A DNA stretch of 35,247 nt from CAZFLD01 sp964519835. GTDB taxonomy: Bacteria; Spirochaetota; Spirochaetia; DSM-27196; CAZFLD01. The position numbers were made by a program, and so were the translations under genes. The DNA is taken from NCBI GenBank assembly GCA_964519835.1, contig CAZFLD010000046.1, positions 1 through 35,247 of the forward strand. The letters are read 5' to 3'. Under the pieces are notes generated by a model, which searched no databases, was not told where the DNA came from, and saw nothing but the letters and a program-made list of their open reading frames with translations. This document shows positions 1 through 8,298 of the stretch, piece after piece; the first letter of the stretch is position 1, and each line of letters starts with the position of its first letter.

Positions 1-54
1 TTGCGGAGGACGCCGCGGACGGGTGATTCATGCCGGCGGTAAGCCGATCCGAGC

Positions 55-195
55 CTATTGGATCTCGCGGTCCATGGTGCGAACGAAATGGGAGAGGCCT
101 TTAGAACCGGATACGTAGGCGGCGTCGGTTACCATTTTCCCCGGCTCCCAAAGCGAAGCGATGTTTGGCAGGCACGCACTCCGCCGGCGAGGCGC
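55..195 (-). other. Possible short ORF or C-terminal gene remnant
   Basis: Downstream of the first sulfatase stop the same minus-strand frame stays open to a TAG at 55-57. It reads plausible protein, including LWEPGKM and GLSHFVRTMDREIQ. An ATG at 135 is preceded by GGAG nine bases upstream and would give a 26-residue peptide. I do not recognise a family. It could be the tail of a deleted gene, a real small protein, or chance. The rest of bases 1-195 shows nothing I can name. Confidence 0.22.
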
Positions 196-2019
196 TCACA
201 GAGGGCGAACGTACATGTAGTAGACCGAACCGAGTGATGTGCCGTCGGCGGCCAACATCTCGGCGCGCAGGCTCTGATCGCCCGCCTCGAGGCTCAGCTC
301 GCAAGCGGCACCGAGGTCGTCGTCCCCAACGGGAATCTCGACCTTCTGCCCGGCGGCAGAGACTCGGACCGAAGACACATCGACGGCCGTGGCCTCGCCG
401 CCGTCCTGGGCCCCGTACAGAGTCTCATCAACCTCTTCGTCCCACAGAAATGCCTTGGCACGATCGACCGGTGTTCCGTCGCGCGCTTTCTCGCCGGCCG
501 ATAAACCGCTTCCGCCGGTTCCGCCGGCCGGAACACTCCGCATGGCCGCGCCGGTCTCCTCGGGCCAGCGGCGGCACTCGAGGCGGTAGCGGCCGCTTCG
601 TTTAACGAGAATCGGCCACTCACCCCAGATAGGTGCGCCGACATACACGTGCTGCTGATTCCACACAAAGGCGTCGTCGCTGTCGGGATACAGGTGCTCG
701 GCGCAGAGGACCACGGCCGGCGACTCTGCCTCACCACCGGCCGCACATCCGACGGTCGGCCGCTCCAAGCGGTCGTCGCCGATGGTGACCTCGTCCCAAT
801 ACGCCTCGTAGGCGGCCCGCATGGCGGCCACACGTTCTCGATGGGCGCCGGCGAGGTCTTTGGCCTGACCAGGATCGCCCGCTATATCGTAGAGCTCGTT
901 GCCGTTCACAAGGCGCCACGTTCCGTGCATTACGGAGAAGGATCGGTACTTCTCCGGCACACGAATCCTCTGGCTCTCCACGACCAACATACGCTCGGCG
1001 AGAGCGCCGCCAACCCCGTCGCAGACCTCCCCGCGAAGCAGCGGCGCAAGCGACATCCCGTTGCCGTGCCGAGCCTCCTTGGACTCCAAGCCGACCAGAT
1101 CGGCGAGTGTCGGCAGCAGGTCAACGTGTGCGGCGAGACCGTCGATGTCTTGACCGCGTAAAAGGTCTCCGGCCGGCCAGGAGAAAAAACAGGGTACTCG
1201 ATGCCCGCCGTCGTATACTGATCCCTTGCTTCCCCGCATGCCCGCGTTGTAGACATGGTGGCCCTGCGCCGTTCCGTTGTCGGTCATAAACACGAGAATT
1301 GTGTTCTCTTGAAGCCCTCGCTCCCGAAGGAAGTCTACCAACCGTCCGAGGTTGTGGTCCGCGCGCTCGATAGAGCTGTAGAAGTACGCCGTCTTTAACG
1401 GAATTTGGTCGCGGTAGGCGTCCGCCCAATGCGGATCTGGAATCGACGTCGGATCGTGCGGAATGTAGGTAGCCAAGTAGACAAAAAACGGGCGATCGTC
1501 CTCCTGGGCGATGTAGTCCATTGCCGCGTCAAAGAACACATCTGGTCCGTACCCTGGGACCCGCTTCTTCCGACCATTGTGTATGTAGACGTCGTCCACC
1601 CGACGGTTGCCCCAGTAGTCCGACATACAGCCGGTGCCTCCGTCGCCTTGTCCAAGCCATTCCTCGAAGCCGCGGTCCATCGGGCGGTAGGGACTGTGGC
1701 CGCCCAAGTGCCATTTGCCAAAGTGACCCGTCCGATAGCCGGCGTTCCGGAATACTTCGGGCATTGTTATCCTTTCGGCCGCCATATAGTTGCGCCCCAT
1801 GATGGTGTGCCACACGTTTACACGATGGGAGTAGCAACCGGTCATGAGTGCCGCCCGAGTCGGCGAGCACGTTGGATCAACGTGGAAGTTGCCTAAACGG
1901 ACGCTCCGGTCGTGGAGCGAGTCCATGTTTGGTGTGTGTATGAAAGGATTTCCGTGGCAAGCGAGGTCTCCGTAGCCCTGATCGTCGGTTACCACGAGTA
2001 CAATGTTTGGCCGGCTCAT
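196..2019 (-). CDS. Sulfatase (alkaline phosphatase superfamily, Cys-type)
   Basis: A 607-residue type I sulfatase predicted to hydrolyse sulfate esters, probably on a carbohydrate. The N-terminus begins RPNIVLVVTDDQGYGD, which carries the paired Asp metal ligands. The CSPTR signature has Cys51 as the residue expected to be converted to formylglycine. A later FMTDNGTAQGHH block matches the family's second metal-binding region. A C-terminal beta-rich extension of about 120 residues follows the catalytic core, making it longer than many family members. The ATG at 2019 is chosen because the conserved sulfatase start follows at once; the open frame extends to 2067 but adds 16 unconserved residues. 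No signal peptide is visible, so it may act in the cytoplasm on imported oligosaccharides. It is divergent from the AraC regulator, which may control it. The substrate cannot be read from the sequence. Confidence 0.93.
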   Translation of the reverse strand: MSRPNIVLVVTDDQGYGDLACHGNPFIHTPNMDSLHDRSVRLGNFHVDPTCSPTRAALMTGCYSHRVNVWHTIMGRNYMAAERITMPEVFRNAGYRTGHFGKWHLGGHSPYRPMDRGFEEWLGQGDGGTGCMSDYWGNRRVDDVYIHNGRKKRVPGYGPDVFFDAAMDYIAQEDDRPFFVYLATYIPHDPTSIPDPHWADAYRDQIPLKTAYFYSSIERADHNLGRLVDFLRERGLQENTILVFMTDNGTAQGHHVYNAGMRGSKGSVYDGGHRVPCFFSWPAGDLLRGQDIDGLAAHVDLLPTLADLVGLESKEARHGNGMSLAPLLRGEVCDGVGGALAERMLVVESQRIRVPEKYRSFSVMHGTWRLVNGNELYDIAGDPGQAKDLAGAHRERVAAMRAAYEAYWDEVTIGDDRLERPTVGCAAGGEAESPAVVLCAEHLYPDSDDAFVWNQQHVYVGAPIWGEWPILVKRSGRYRLECRRWPEETGAAMRSVPAGGTGGSGLSAGEKARDGTPVDRAKAFLWDEEVDETLYGAQDGGEATAVDVSSVRVSAAGQKVEIPVGDDDLGAACELSLEAGDQSLRAEMLAADGTSLGSVYYMYVRPL

Positions 2020-2068
2020 AGAGCTTTGTACCACGGATGCGCAAATCAATCCTTGACGAACCGCCATA

Positions 2069-2077
2069 CTTATAGCA
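2069..2077 (-). promoter_or_regulatory. Candidate extended -10 element for the first sulfatase
   Basis: Read on the minus strand this is TGC followed by TATAAG, close to an extended -10 box (TG-n-TATAAT). It lies about 50 bases upstream of the sulfatase ATG in the 72-bp divergent region. On the plus strand a TTGACG at 2053-2058 could serve the AraC gene, but its -10 partner is weak. Assigned by eye only. Confidence 0.3.
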
Positions 2078-2091
2078 CGATCTTATCACCA

Positions 2092-3039
2092 ATGTCTATC
2101 GAGATACATCCGGACCAGCGGTGGCTGGTCCGTGATTCTCCGATATTTATCAATCGCTTTGCCGATCCGCGACGAATCGACCACGAGGCAGGGAACACAA
2201 CCTTCGAGGATCACTTTCATCGCTTTCACGAGATTGTTGTCGTGCATGCCGGCCACGCCACACACGTAATCAATGGGGAGGAGACCGATACGTTTCCCGG
2301 CGAAGTGTTTCTTATCAAGCCGGGCATGCGGCACCACTTCAGCCGCGCCGAAGGGCTGTGCCTGACAAACGTCATGTTTATCTCGTGGCGTCTATCCGAC
2401 ATGCTGGACGAACTGCGAGAGATACCCGGTTTTGCCGCCCTTTTTCTCGTTGACGGGCGCGATCGGCAGGAGGGGATCGACCGCCTCGGCAGCCGCCGGC
2501 TACCGGACCGACCGGCGGCAACAGTTCCGCGCGACCTGCCGCGACTTGTACTAAATGCTTATGAGCAAACAACCGTTCGCGAGATCTGTGACAGGTTGAT
2601 TGCGGAAGACAAGGCGCGAGAGCCCGGCTACAAGACGGCCCTTCGTGGCATGTTAATCGAATTGCTGGTGATGCTTTCGAGGGCGCGTCTGTCTTCCGGT
2701 CGGCCCTGCAGCACATCTTCGGAGCGGCTCGCTGTCTTGGTGAGTGCTCTCGAGGAGCGCTTTTTTGAAGAATGGTCACTCGCACGCATGGCGGACATAG
2801 TACGGTGCTCCGTCCCGTCGCTGTCTCGAAACTTCAGAGCGCAGCTCGGTACGTCGCCAAATGAATACCTCATTGCCCTGCGCACAAGCCGGGCTAAAGA
2901 GCTTCTTCTGCACACCAGCCTGAGCGTTACGCAGATCGCCGACCAAACTGGTTTTTCCGACGGCAACTATCTCACACGACAGTTCCGCGCGCGTCTTGGA
3001 CTCACGCCACGTCAGTACCGCAGGGGTCAAACCCGGTAG
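2092..3039 (+). CDS. AraC-family transcriptional regulator (cupin plus HTH)
   Basis: A 315-residue cytoplasmic AraC/XylS-type regulator. The N-terminal third fits a sugar-sensing cupin: DHFHRFHEIVVVHAG, then a short barrel with FLIKPGMRHHF. The C-terminal 100 residues hold the double helix-turn-helix: RMADIVRCSVPSLSRNFRAQ for the first, and SVTQIADQTGFSDGNYLTRQ followed by FRARLGLTPRQYR for the second, a near-canonical AraC ending. The ATG at 2092 is preferred over an upstream in-frame ATG at 1912, because the intervening 60 residues are antisense to the sulfatase and unconserved. It has no clear Shine-Dalgarno sequence. Divergence from the sulfatase suggests local control of sulfatase genes. 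The inducer is unknown. Confidence 0.92.
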   Translation: MSIEIHPDQRWLVRDSPIFINRFADPRRIDHEAGNTTFEDHFHRFHEIVVVHAGHATHVINGEETDTFPGEVFLIKPGMRHHFSRAEGLCLTNVMFISWRLSDMLDELREIPGFAALFLVDGRDRQEGIDRLGSRRLPDRPAATVPRDLPRLVLNAYEQTTVREICDRLIAEDKAREPGYKTALRGMLIELLVMLSRARLSSGRPCSTSSERLAVLVSALEERFFEEWSLARMADIVRCSVPSLSRNFRAQLGTSPNEYLIALRTSRAKELLLHTSLSVTQIADQTGFSDGNYLTRQFRARLGLTPRQYRRGQTR

Positions 3040-3053
3040 CACGATTCGCTCGC

Positions 3054-3071
3054 GGCTGCTCGATCGCAGCC
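3054..3071. terminator. Hairpin between convergent genes
   Basis: A perfect 6-bp stem, GGCTGC with GCAGCC around a 6-base loop, sits between the convergent AraC and aldo/keto-reductase-like genes and touches the stop codon of the latter. There is no clear T-run on either strand, so intrinsic termination is uncertain. Confidence 0.35.
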
Positions 3072-4018
3072 TATGCATCCGCTTCGGATGGATTCCCGAA
3101 CCACGTCCGGTGCAAGGACAGGACTTCGTTCCGCGACTCGGCGGTCAACGATGGGACATTGTCCGCTGCCCTGAGAAACTCTTCGAGATGGTGCACGCTC
3201 CGCGTGCCGCCGATAGTGGTGGCTACTTGTGCCAGCGAGAACAGAAACGCAAACGAGAATTCAAGCCGGTCGGTTATGCCGGAGCGCTCTCGGATAGGTG
3301 CGAGCATGCGGTCCCGGAGGGTAGAGGAGAAGAGGGGCGACAAGGATTCCGGGCGGTCGACTTTGTCGCCTCCGCCGTGACGCATGGCTCCCAGGGTCCG
3401 AAGCGCAAGAATAGGCTTGCCGCTTTCAAGGACGGCGGAAAACGTTTCTTCACCGACCTCGCGTTCGAAGGGATTAAAGTAGAACATGTATCCGTCGAAC
3501 AGGTCTTGCCGCACCATTTCGAGGAGCGCGCGCGAGTTGGAGGAGAAGATCTCGAGGACGTATGCACCGACGCGTCCAGCGTTTCTGTGTTCGCGCATGG
3601 CATCCCAGATCGGACCATTGTTAACACAGTCCGCGATGAATCGGCTGGGGATGGTATAGTAGCTCTGGGCGCTGCCGCACACTTGGACGCAGTCTATGCG
3701 GTCCAGGCCCAAGCGACTGCGCGTCGATTCAATGTCGAATGAAAACACATCTGCGTTGTCTCGGCGACACTTTGCGATCGTGTGGGGAACACGGGTACGG
3801 TCCTCGTCGAAGGCGCGGTTCAAGACGGCAAATGTGTCGCCGCCCGCGTAGCCGTTGCAGACATGAAACCATACGCCTGCATCCATCGCCGCACGCACCA
3901 CCTTTACGTCGTCTGCGATGGACGCGAGGTTATTTGCGCCGAGGGACATGGTCCCGAAGGTGTATTTTTTAATGCCGGCCAACGGGTTCGTGTTGGTCCC
4001 GTCGTTTGCCTGCCGCAT
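3071..4018 (-). CDS. Aldo/keto-reductase-like protein with an altered active site
   Basis: A 315-residue protein with an aldo/keto reductase TIM-barrel pattern: KYTFGTMSLGANN at the N-terminus, a GVWFHVCNGYAGGDT segment, RSRLGLDRIDCVQVCGS at the usual 'LDYIDLLQLH' position, and IGGTRSVHHLEE near the end, matching the cofactor-binding region. The family tetrad is Asp-Tyr-Lys-His. Here Tyr57 and Lys83 appear kept, but the Asp position reads His52 and the His position reads Cys114. It may therefore have altered chemistry or only bind a ligand. The ATG at 4018 follows GGAG at eight bases; an open extension to 4174 runs through the candidate promoter and repeats and is rejected. It lies downstream of a sulfatase, separated by 224 bp, so it probably has its own transcript. 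Confidence 0.82.
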   Translation of the reverse strand: MRQANDGTNTNPLAGIKKYTFGTMSLGANNLASIADDVKVVRAAMDAGVWFHVCNGYAGGDTFAVLNRAFDEDRTRVPHTIAKCRRDNADVFSFDIESTRSRLGLDRIDCVQVCGSAQSYYTIPSRFIADCVNNGPIWDAMREHRNAGRVGAYVLEIFSSNSRALLEMVRQDLFDGYMFYFNPFEREVGEETFSAVLESGKPILALRTLGAMRHGGGDKVDRPESLSPLFSSTLRDRMLAPIRERSGITDRLEFSFAFLFSLAQVATTIGGTRSVHHLEEFLRAADNVPSLTAESRNEVLSLHRTWFGNPSEADA

Positions 4019-4040
4019 AGCTTTGTCTCCTTTGTTCTGG

Positions 4041-4073
4041 CCGACATTTGGCCGATTGTCGGCCGATTGTCGG
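4041..4073. repeat. Three tandem 11-bp repeats, candidate operator
   Basis: Two perfect copies of CCGATTGTCGG lie end to end at 4052-4062 and 4063-4073, preceded by a diverged copy CCGACATTTGG at 4041-4051. Each perfect unit is itself an inverted repeat (CCGA/TCGG). The 11-bp period puts the units on about the same DNA face. They sit between a candidate promoter and the ribosome binding site of the aldo/keto-reductase-like gene. Confidence 0.6.
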
Positions 4074-4094
4074 GGCTCAGGGTAAACGCCGACG

Positions 4095-4122
4095 CATATG
4101 CCCACAAGAGGGAAATAGTCAA
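4095..4122 (-). promoter_or_regulatory. Candidate promoter of the aldo/keto-reductase-like gene
   Basis: On the minus strand TTGACT (4117-4122) is followed after 16 bases by CATATG (4095-4100). The -35 matches five of six consensus bases; the -10 is weaker. The start site would fall near 4088, placing the tandem repeats about 15 to 47 bases into the transcript. Confidence 0.42.
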
Positions 4123-4242
4123 TAATTCCCGTCGGTCTTTGGCCGCGTGGATCGTGGCGCGGCGGACTAGGCAACTACGGAAGTGCGCACCGCCATTGAC
4201 CGCGGCTCACAGTCAGCAAATCGGTCCTGATGAGTCACGAGT

Positions 4243-5631
4243 CTACTGTTGGACCTCGCCAAACTTGCGTCGTGAATAGAAGGTATCCACGTCGGCGTCA
4301 ATATCCTCCGGGACTTCGTAGCCCGCGTGGAGCCAGTCCTTGAACCAGACTTCGTCGAGCTCTCTACGATCGGCTCGACGCCCCGCCTTCATCTCCCGGA
4401 CACTTGCCTTCAGCGCCGGGTCGGCGATGCGGTCGTTTCGCTCCAGCGGATCCTCATCTCGATTAAAAAGAGAGAAGTGGGCCTTCCCGTCAATGGAGTA
4501 TGTCCACATTTTCCACGGTCCGTCGCAGAGCATCTTGTAGGCCACATTGGTATCGAGACCAAAGGGACTCGGACCCTGAATTATTTCGCTTTCCGTAACG
4601 TCCGAGGAGCCCATTGGGCATCCCTCGAGTACCGGGCGGAACGAAGCCGCATCGGAGCCGGCCAGGGGTCTTCCGCCGGCAATGTCGATGAAAGTTGGAC
4701 CAAAATCCCTGAGGTTCACGTTGTGCTCTGCTTTTTCGCCTGCTGCTATGGTGCGTGGCAACCGGGCGATCATGGGAACACGCGCTGAGTCATCGTAGAA
4801 GCTTTCCTTGCCCCAGAGGTCCCGTCTGCCCAGTCCGTCTCCATGATCCGAGCAGTAGATAACAAGCGTGTCTTTGTAGAGCTTTGTTTCGTCCAACACA
4901 TCGAGTATCTGCCCGAGGCGAGCGTCAACGTGCTCGGTGTTGGCGTAGTACGCGGGCATAAGGGAGTGGTCCTCCGTAGGAACGGCGACTCGCTCGTAGT
5001 AGTAGTCGAACAATTCCTTTGGACCGACGTAGGGTGGGTGTGGGTTGTAGAAGCCTACAACGGCCGCAAACGGTCGTTCATCCGAGCCCTTGGCGGATTC
5101 CCGCAAAAATCCGCAAGCCCTTTCGCAAACCACCTCATCCCTGAATTGCACAAAGCTCCTGCCGGAGCCCGATAGGTCGATCACCGAATACCGTGGTGAC
5201 CAGTAGGAGTTGCCCGGAACGCGAGGTGTTTCCTCTTGGTTTCGGACCGGACGATTGCCGCGCCAGTGTCTCAGTTCCGCAAAGGTCGTCTCGAAACCAT
5301 GAAACTGATCCGGACCCTCGAAGTGCATGCGACCCACAAGGACGCTGTGGTAGTCCGCCTCCCGCATTCGCTCCGGCCACGTGAGTATTCGAGACGAGAG
5401 GATGTCGAAGTTGTCGACCACCTGGTTTTCCGTCGGCCGTCGTCCGCTTACAAAGCTCACTCTCGCCGGAACACAAATTGGCGACGGGCAGAAGCAGTTT
5501 TCAAACAGCGTTCCCTCACGGGCCGGACGATCCATATTTGGAGTGCGAACAACGTCGTCGCCGGCACAGCCCATAACACTCGCGTTGTGTTGGTCGGACA
5601 GGACAACAAGGATGTTAGGTCGATGACGCAT
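4243..5631 (-). CDS. Sulfatase (Cys-type)
   Basis: A 462-residue type I sulfatase. It starts RPNILVVLSDQHNASVMG, where the second acidic metal ligand of the usual DD pair is Gln, a pattern common in the choline-sulfatase-like branch. The signature is CVPAR, with Cys53 as the expected formylglycine precursor. CSDHGDGLGRRDLWGKES matches the second metal-binding block, including the Lys seen in this branch. No signal peptide is seen. It lies 101 bp downstream of the URO-D-like gene on the same strand and may be the fourth gene of that operon. Its ATG lacks a convincing Shine-Dalgarno sequence. The substrate is not determinable here. Confidence 0.93.
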   Translation of the reverse strand: MRHRPNILVVLSDQHNASVMGCAGDDVVRTPNMDRPAREGTLFENCFCPSPICVPARVSFVSGRRPTENQVVDNFDILSSRILTWPERMREADYHSVLVGRMHFEGPDQFHGFETTFAELRHWRGNRPVRNQEETPRVPGNSYWSPRYSVIDLSGSGRSFVQFRDEVVCERACGFLRESAKGSDERPFAAVVGFYNPHPPYVGPKELFDYYYERVAVPTEDHSLMPAYYANTEHVDARLGQILDVLDETKLYKDTLVIYCSDHGDGLGRRDLWGKESFYDDSARVPMIARLPRTIAAGEKAEHNVNLRDFGPTFIDIAGGRPLAGSDAASFRPVLEGCPMGSSDVTESEIIQGPSPFGLDTNVAYKMLCDGPWKMWTYSIDGKAHFSLFNRDEDPLERNDRIADPALKASVREMKAGRRADRRELDEVWFKDWLHAGYEVPEDIDADVDTFYSRRKFGEVQQ

Positions 5632-5732
5632 CGCCCGACGCTACCACGGGCGCCCCGTTTCGGGCAGCCACAATCCTCTCAATGAGCGCCGATATCGGAT
5701 GATCGCGTCACCTCGGGTGGGGCCGGATTCCG

Positions 5733-6797
5733 CTAGTAATGCAAGGCCGCCGTTTCTCGTACTTGGTCCGCCAGTCGCAAGGCCGAGTCCCTGTCAGGTC
5801 CGCGAACATCCAACAGTAATCCCGCGCAGTCGGCGAATCGTTCGATTGTCTTGGCAAAGTACGCGTAGGGTTCTTCGCCTTCGGGGACAGTAAAAACGCG
5901 GCGGTAGCCTCGTCCGCAGATTGCGGCGACGATTGCATCGTCGGAATTGTAGCCCGACTGTGGGTCAAAGCCACGAAATCCTTTGACCCGGCTCATGACA
6001 TCCAAGTTCTGCTCGTAACCCATGCAGCAGTGCAATGTGACGCCGTCGTAGGTCTCGGCCAGGCGCTCGATTGTCGGCACCGCAAACTCCTTGTACGTTG
6101 CAGGCGAGAGGAAGGCGGCATTGTCGTCACTCAGGTGAAGCCCTATCGGCAACGGGTAGTCGTGGCCAAAGCCAATCCAATTTGTTACCAGAGATCGCTG
6201 GTGGAACAGAACCTCTTCTATGGACTCGGTGATCATGGAGAGGAGTCTGTGGACTTTCTCCGGCACATCGAACATGCCCATAAGGAAAGGCTCGGTGGCG
6301 ACGATTTGAGTGGCCACATCGATGGGCGACTGAGTATCACTCGGCACAAAAGGTACGTCGCCGAAGCGGCGCTCGATCTCCTGCATGCGCTTGGTGATTT
6401 CGGGGTACAGTCCGTGCTCGTAGGCGGGACGTGGTGGTGCGACGGACGACGCGGCCTGGATATCCTCGAATCGTGGCTTTGTGTTTAGTAGCTTGCCCAC
6501 TTCGATGATCTCGCAACCGTAGGCCGTGGAGAGCAGCCAAGCCATGCGCCCGAAATCCACGCGGAAGAAAGGCAGATTGTCATAACCCGCCTCGAGGGCA
6601 TCGACCATCTGATTGTACTGCGCCAAATAGTATTCAAGCTCGGCCTCGAAGTCGTGGCGAAAGCCCACCTGGTCCATTTCCAAATTGGCTTCTCTCCAAT
6701 GTGCGCGAATCACGACCCTCTTTTCTCCAAGGGCCAAGCGCTGCATTGCCTCGTAGTTCTCCGCGTAGCGAGCTCGGCTATGTTGTCTTGGTTCCAT
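5733..6797 (-). CDS. URO-D-like protein (uroporphyrinogen decarboxylase / methyltransferase superfamily)
   Basis: A 354-residue member of the URO-D TIM-barrel superfamily, which includes uroporphyrinogen decarboxylase and the zinc-dependent corrinoid/coenzyme M methyltransferases (MtaA, MtbA, CmuA). It has VPFVPSDTQSPIDVATQI at mid-protein, GLHLSDDNAAFLSPATYKEF, and TLHCCMGYEQNLD around residues 255-266. In the last, His256-x-Cys258 sits where methyltransferase-type members carry the His-x-Cys zinc ligands. No haem biosynthesis genes are nearby, so true haem synthesis is unlikely. I infer a methyltransferase or related role on a glycan product. The ATG at 6797 starts one base after the stop of the upstream sulfatase, implying translational coupling. 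An upstream frame to 6845 overlaps that gene and is less likely. Confidence 0.85.
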   Translation of the reverse strand: MEPRQHSRARYAENYEAMQRLALGEKRVVIRAHWREANLEMDQVGFRHDFEAELEYYLAQYNQMVDALEAGYDNLPFFRVDFGRMAWLLSTAYGCEIIEVGKLLNTKPRFEDIQAASSVAPPRPAYEHGLYPEITKRMQEIERRFGDVPFVPSDTQSPIDVATQIVATEPFLMGMFDVPEKVHRLLSMITESIEEVLFHQRSLVTNWIGFGHDYPLPIGLHLSDDNAAFLSPATYKEFAVPTIERLAETYDGVTLHCCMGYEQNLDVMSRVKGFRGFDPQSGYNSDDAIVAAICGRGYRRVFTVPEGEEPYAYFAKTIERFADCAGLLLDVRGPDRDSALRLADQVRETAALHY

Positions 6798-6798
6798 C

Positions 6799-8298
6799 TT
6801 ATTTGTCCTGTGCATCGACGAGCTCCGACAGCAACTCGTCGACACGCTGTGATTCGCTGTTCCACAGGTTAGTTCGCTCAGAGACGTCGGATCCGATCCG
6901 AAAAAGCATTCCTTCAGGTTCCCCGGGCCCAGGGCTTCGCCATTCCCTAATCCCGAGTGCGCCGGAGTCCACGGAGTCGATTAGTTTCCAATCGCCTTTT
7001 CGAATCGCAAAACGCCCGCGCCCGGAGTGATGGATCAGAGAGTACCGCGCCGGGGTCGAGCGGTTGTCTCCGAGGGAGGGGTAGAAGCTCAACGCGTCCT
7101 CCGCTGTTCCCGCCGGCACCGGCACCGATATGATGTCGGCCACCGTGGCAAAGAGGTCCATCAAGCAAATACAGTCCCGGCATGTGCCGGCGGCCGGTGC
7201 GACATCGGGACCGGCGATGACTAGCGGGACGCGGTGTCCGCCGTCAAATATCTGTGATTTGAAGCCGCGCAACTCTCCGTTGACCGCGTGCCCAAAGGCC
7301 TCTTGCTCGAACCCTGCGCAGTCGTGTCCGCCGTTGTCGCTTGTAACGATTACAAGTGTCTCATCCGCGACTCCGAGTTGCTCAAGAAGCGATACAACTC
7401 GGCCCACGATCAAATCCACCAAAACGATAAGGTCTCCCCGGGGCCCAATTCCCGAGCTGCCGCGGGTCTCCTCGGGGGGGAACCAGGGCGTATGGGGTGC
7501 CGACAGTGCCAGGTAGGTAAAAAACGGTCCACCGGTGTGATCGCGCGCGTCGCCCCGGCTACCGTCGCCGGTGACAGCAGCGGCTCTATCAGGCGCTCTA
7601 TCGGGGGCCCCTTCGCCGATATGACGAGTGCACTCGTGGATAAAGCGCTCCGCTTCTTCGGCAAACCGCAAATCGGCGATCTCGTCATTCCAGTCGGGCA
7701 CCATCAGGCCGGCCGGCATACCTTCCACAAACTCAGGAGTTCGCTCCCGCTCGATGCTTGGTATACCCACCGTTCGGTCGTTGTCGATAAAGCACCACGG
7801 CGGCTGGTTCAAGGACGCGGCCATGCCGAAGTAGCGATCAAAGCCGACATCAAGCGGGCCGCCTTGTATGGGCCGCGTATAGTCCACAGCGCCCGGATCG
7901 AGGATGCCTCCGGGGAGCAATGGACTGCGTCGCGACTGAGCGAAGTCGAGGCCGAGGTGCCACTTGCCAAAAACGCCGGTCCGGTACCCCTGTGCCTTCA
8001 AAAAAGAGGCGATGGTTGTGCGAGCCGGATCGATAAGAGGTTGTGTGTAGCCGTCTATTACTCCCCACTTGAGGCGCGACCTCCACGCGTAGCGCCCGGT
8101 AAGCAGGCTGTAGCGGCTCGGCGTACAGACGGCCGACGATGAGTGGGCGTCGGTGAAGCACAGTCCGCGCCGTGCAAGCGTGTCGATGTTTGGCGTCGGG
8201 ATCTTTCCGCCGTAGCAGCCAAGGTCGCCGTAGCCCATATCGTCCGCCACGATAAGAACGATATTCGGGCTGCGTGCATCTGTTACGTTACGACTCAC
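6799..8298 (-). CDS. Arylsulfatase-type sulfatase (Cys-type)
   Basis: A 499-residue type I sulfatase with SPNIVLIVADDMGYGDLGCYG (paired Asp metal ligands), the signature CTPSR at Cys58, FGKWHLGL, and VTSDNGGHDC in the second metal-binding block. It has the typical length and layout of N-acetylgalactosamine-sulfatase/arylsulfatase A-like enzymes, but substrate specificity cannot be told. No signal peptide is visible. The start at 8298 overlaps the 3' end of the upstream glycosidase by 11 bases, and the stop is one base from the URO-D-like ATG, so the three genes form a tight operon. A Gly/Asp-rich insertion near residues 218-245 (DRAPDRAAAVTGDGSRGDA) looks like a loop expansion unlike the rest of the protein. 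Confidence 0.94.
   Translation of the reverse strand: MSRNVTDARSPNIVLIVADDMGYGDLGCYGGKIPTPNIDTLARRGLCFTDAHSSSAVCTPSRYSLLTGRYAWRSRLKWGVIDGYTQPLIDPARTTIASFLKAQGYRTGVFGKWHLGLDFAQSRRSPLLPGGILDPGAVDYTRPIQGGPLDVGFDRYFGMAASLNQPPWCFIDNDRTVGIPSIERERTPEFVEGMPAGLMVPDWNDEIADLRFAEEAERFIHECTRHIGEGAPDRAPDRAAAVTGDGSRGDARDHTGGPFFTYLALSAPHTPWFPPEETRGSSGIGPRGDLIVLVDLIVGRVVSLLEQLGVADETLVIVTSDNGGHDCAGFEQEAFGHAVNGELRGFKSQIFDGGHRVPLVIAGPDVAPAAGTCRDCICLMDLFATVADIISVPVPAGTAEDALSFYPSLGDNRSTPARYSLIHHSGRGRFAIRKGDWKLIDSVDSGALGIREWRSPGPGEPEGMLFRIGSDVSERTNLWNSESQRVDELLSELVDAQDK

Noticed and set aside
1912..2091. A longer N-terminus for the AraC regulator.
   Set aside because: These 60 codons are antisense to the conserved start of the sulfatase and resemble nothing in AraC proteins.
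4041..4073. The short tandem repeats as a CRISPR array.
   Set aside because: The units are 11 bp, contiguous and without spacers, and no cas genes are nearby.
4019..4174. An N-terminal extension of the aldo/keto-reductase-like protein.
   Set aside because: It would translate the promoter and the tandem repeats. The ATG at 4018 has a good ribosome site.
5733..6797. Annotation as HemE of haem biosynthesis.
   Set aside because: There are no other haem genes nearby, the gene is embedded between sulfatases, and it has the His-x-Cys motif of methyltransferase-type relatives.
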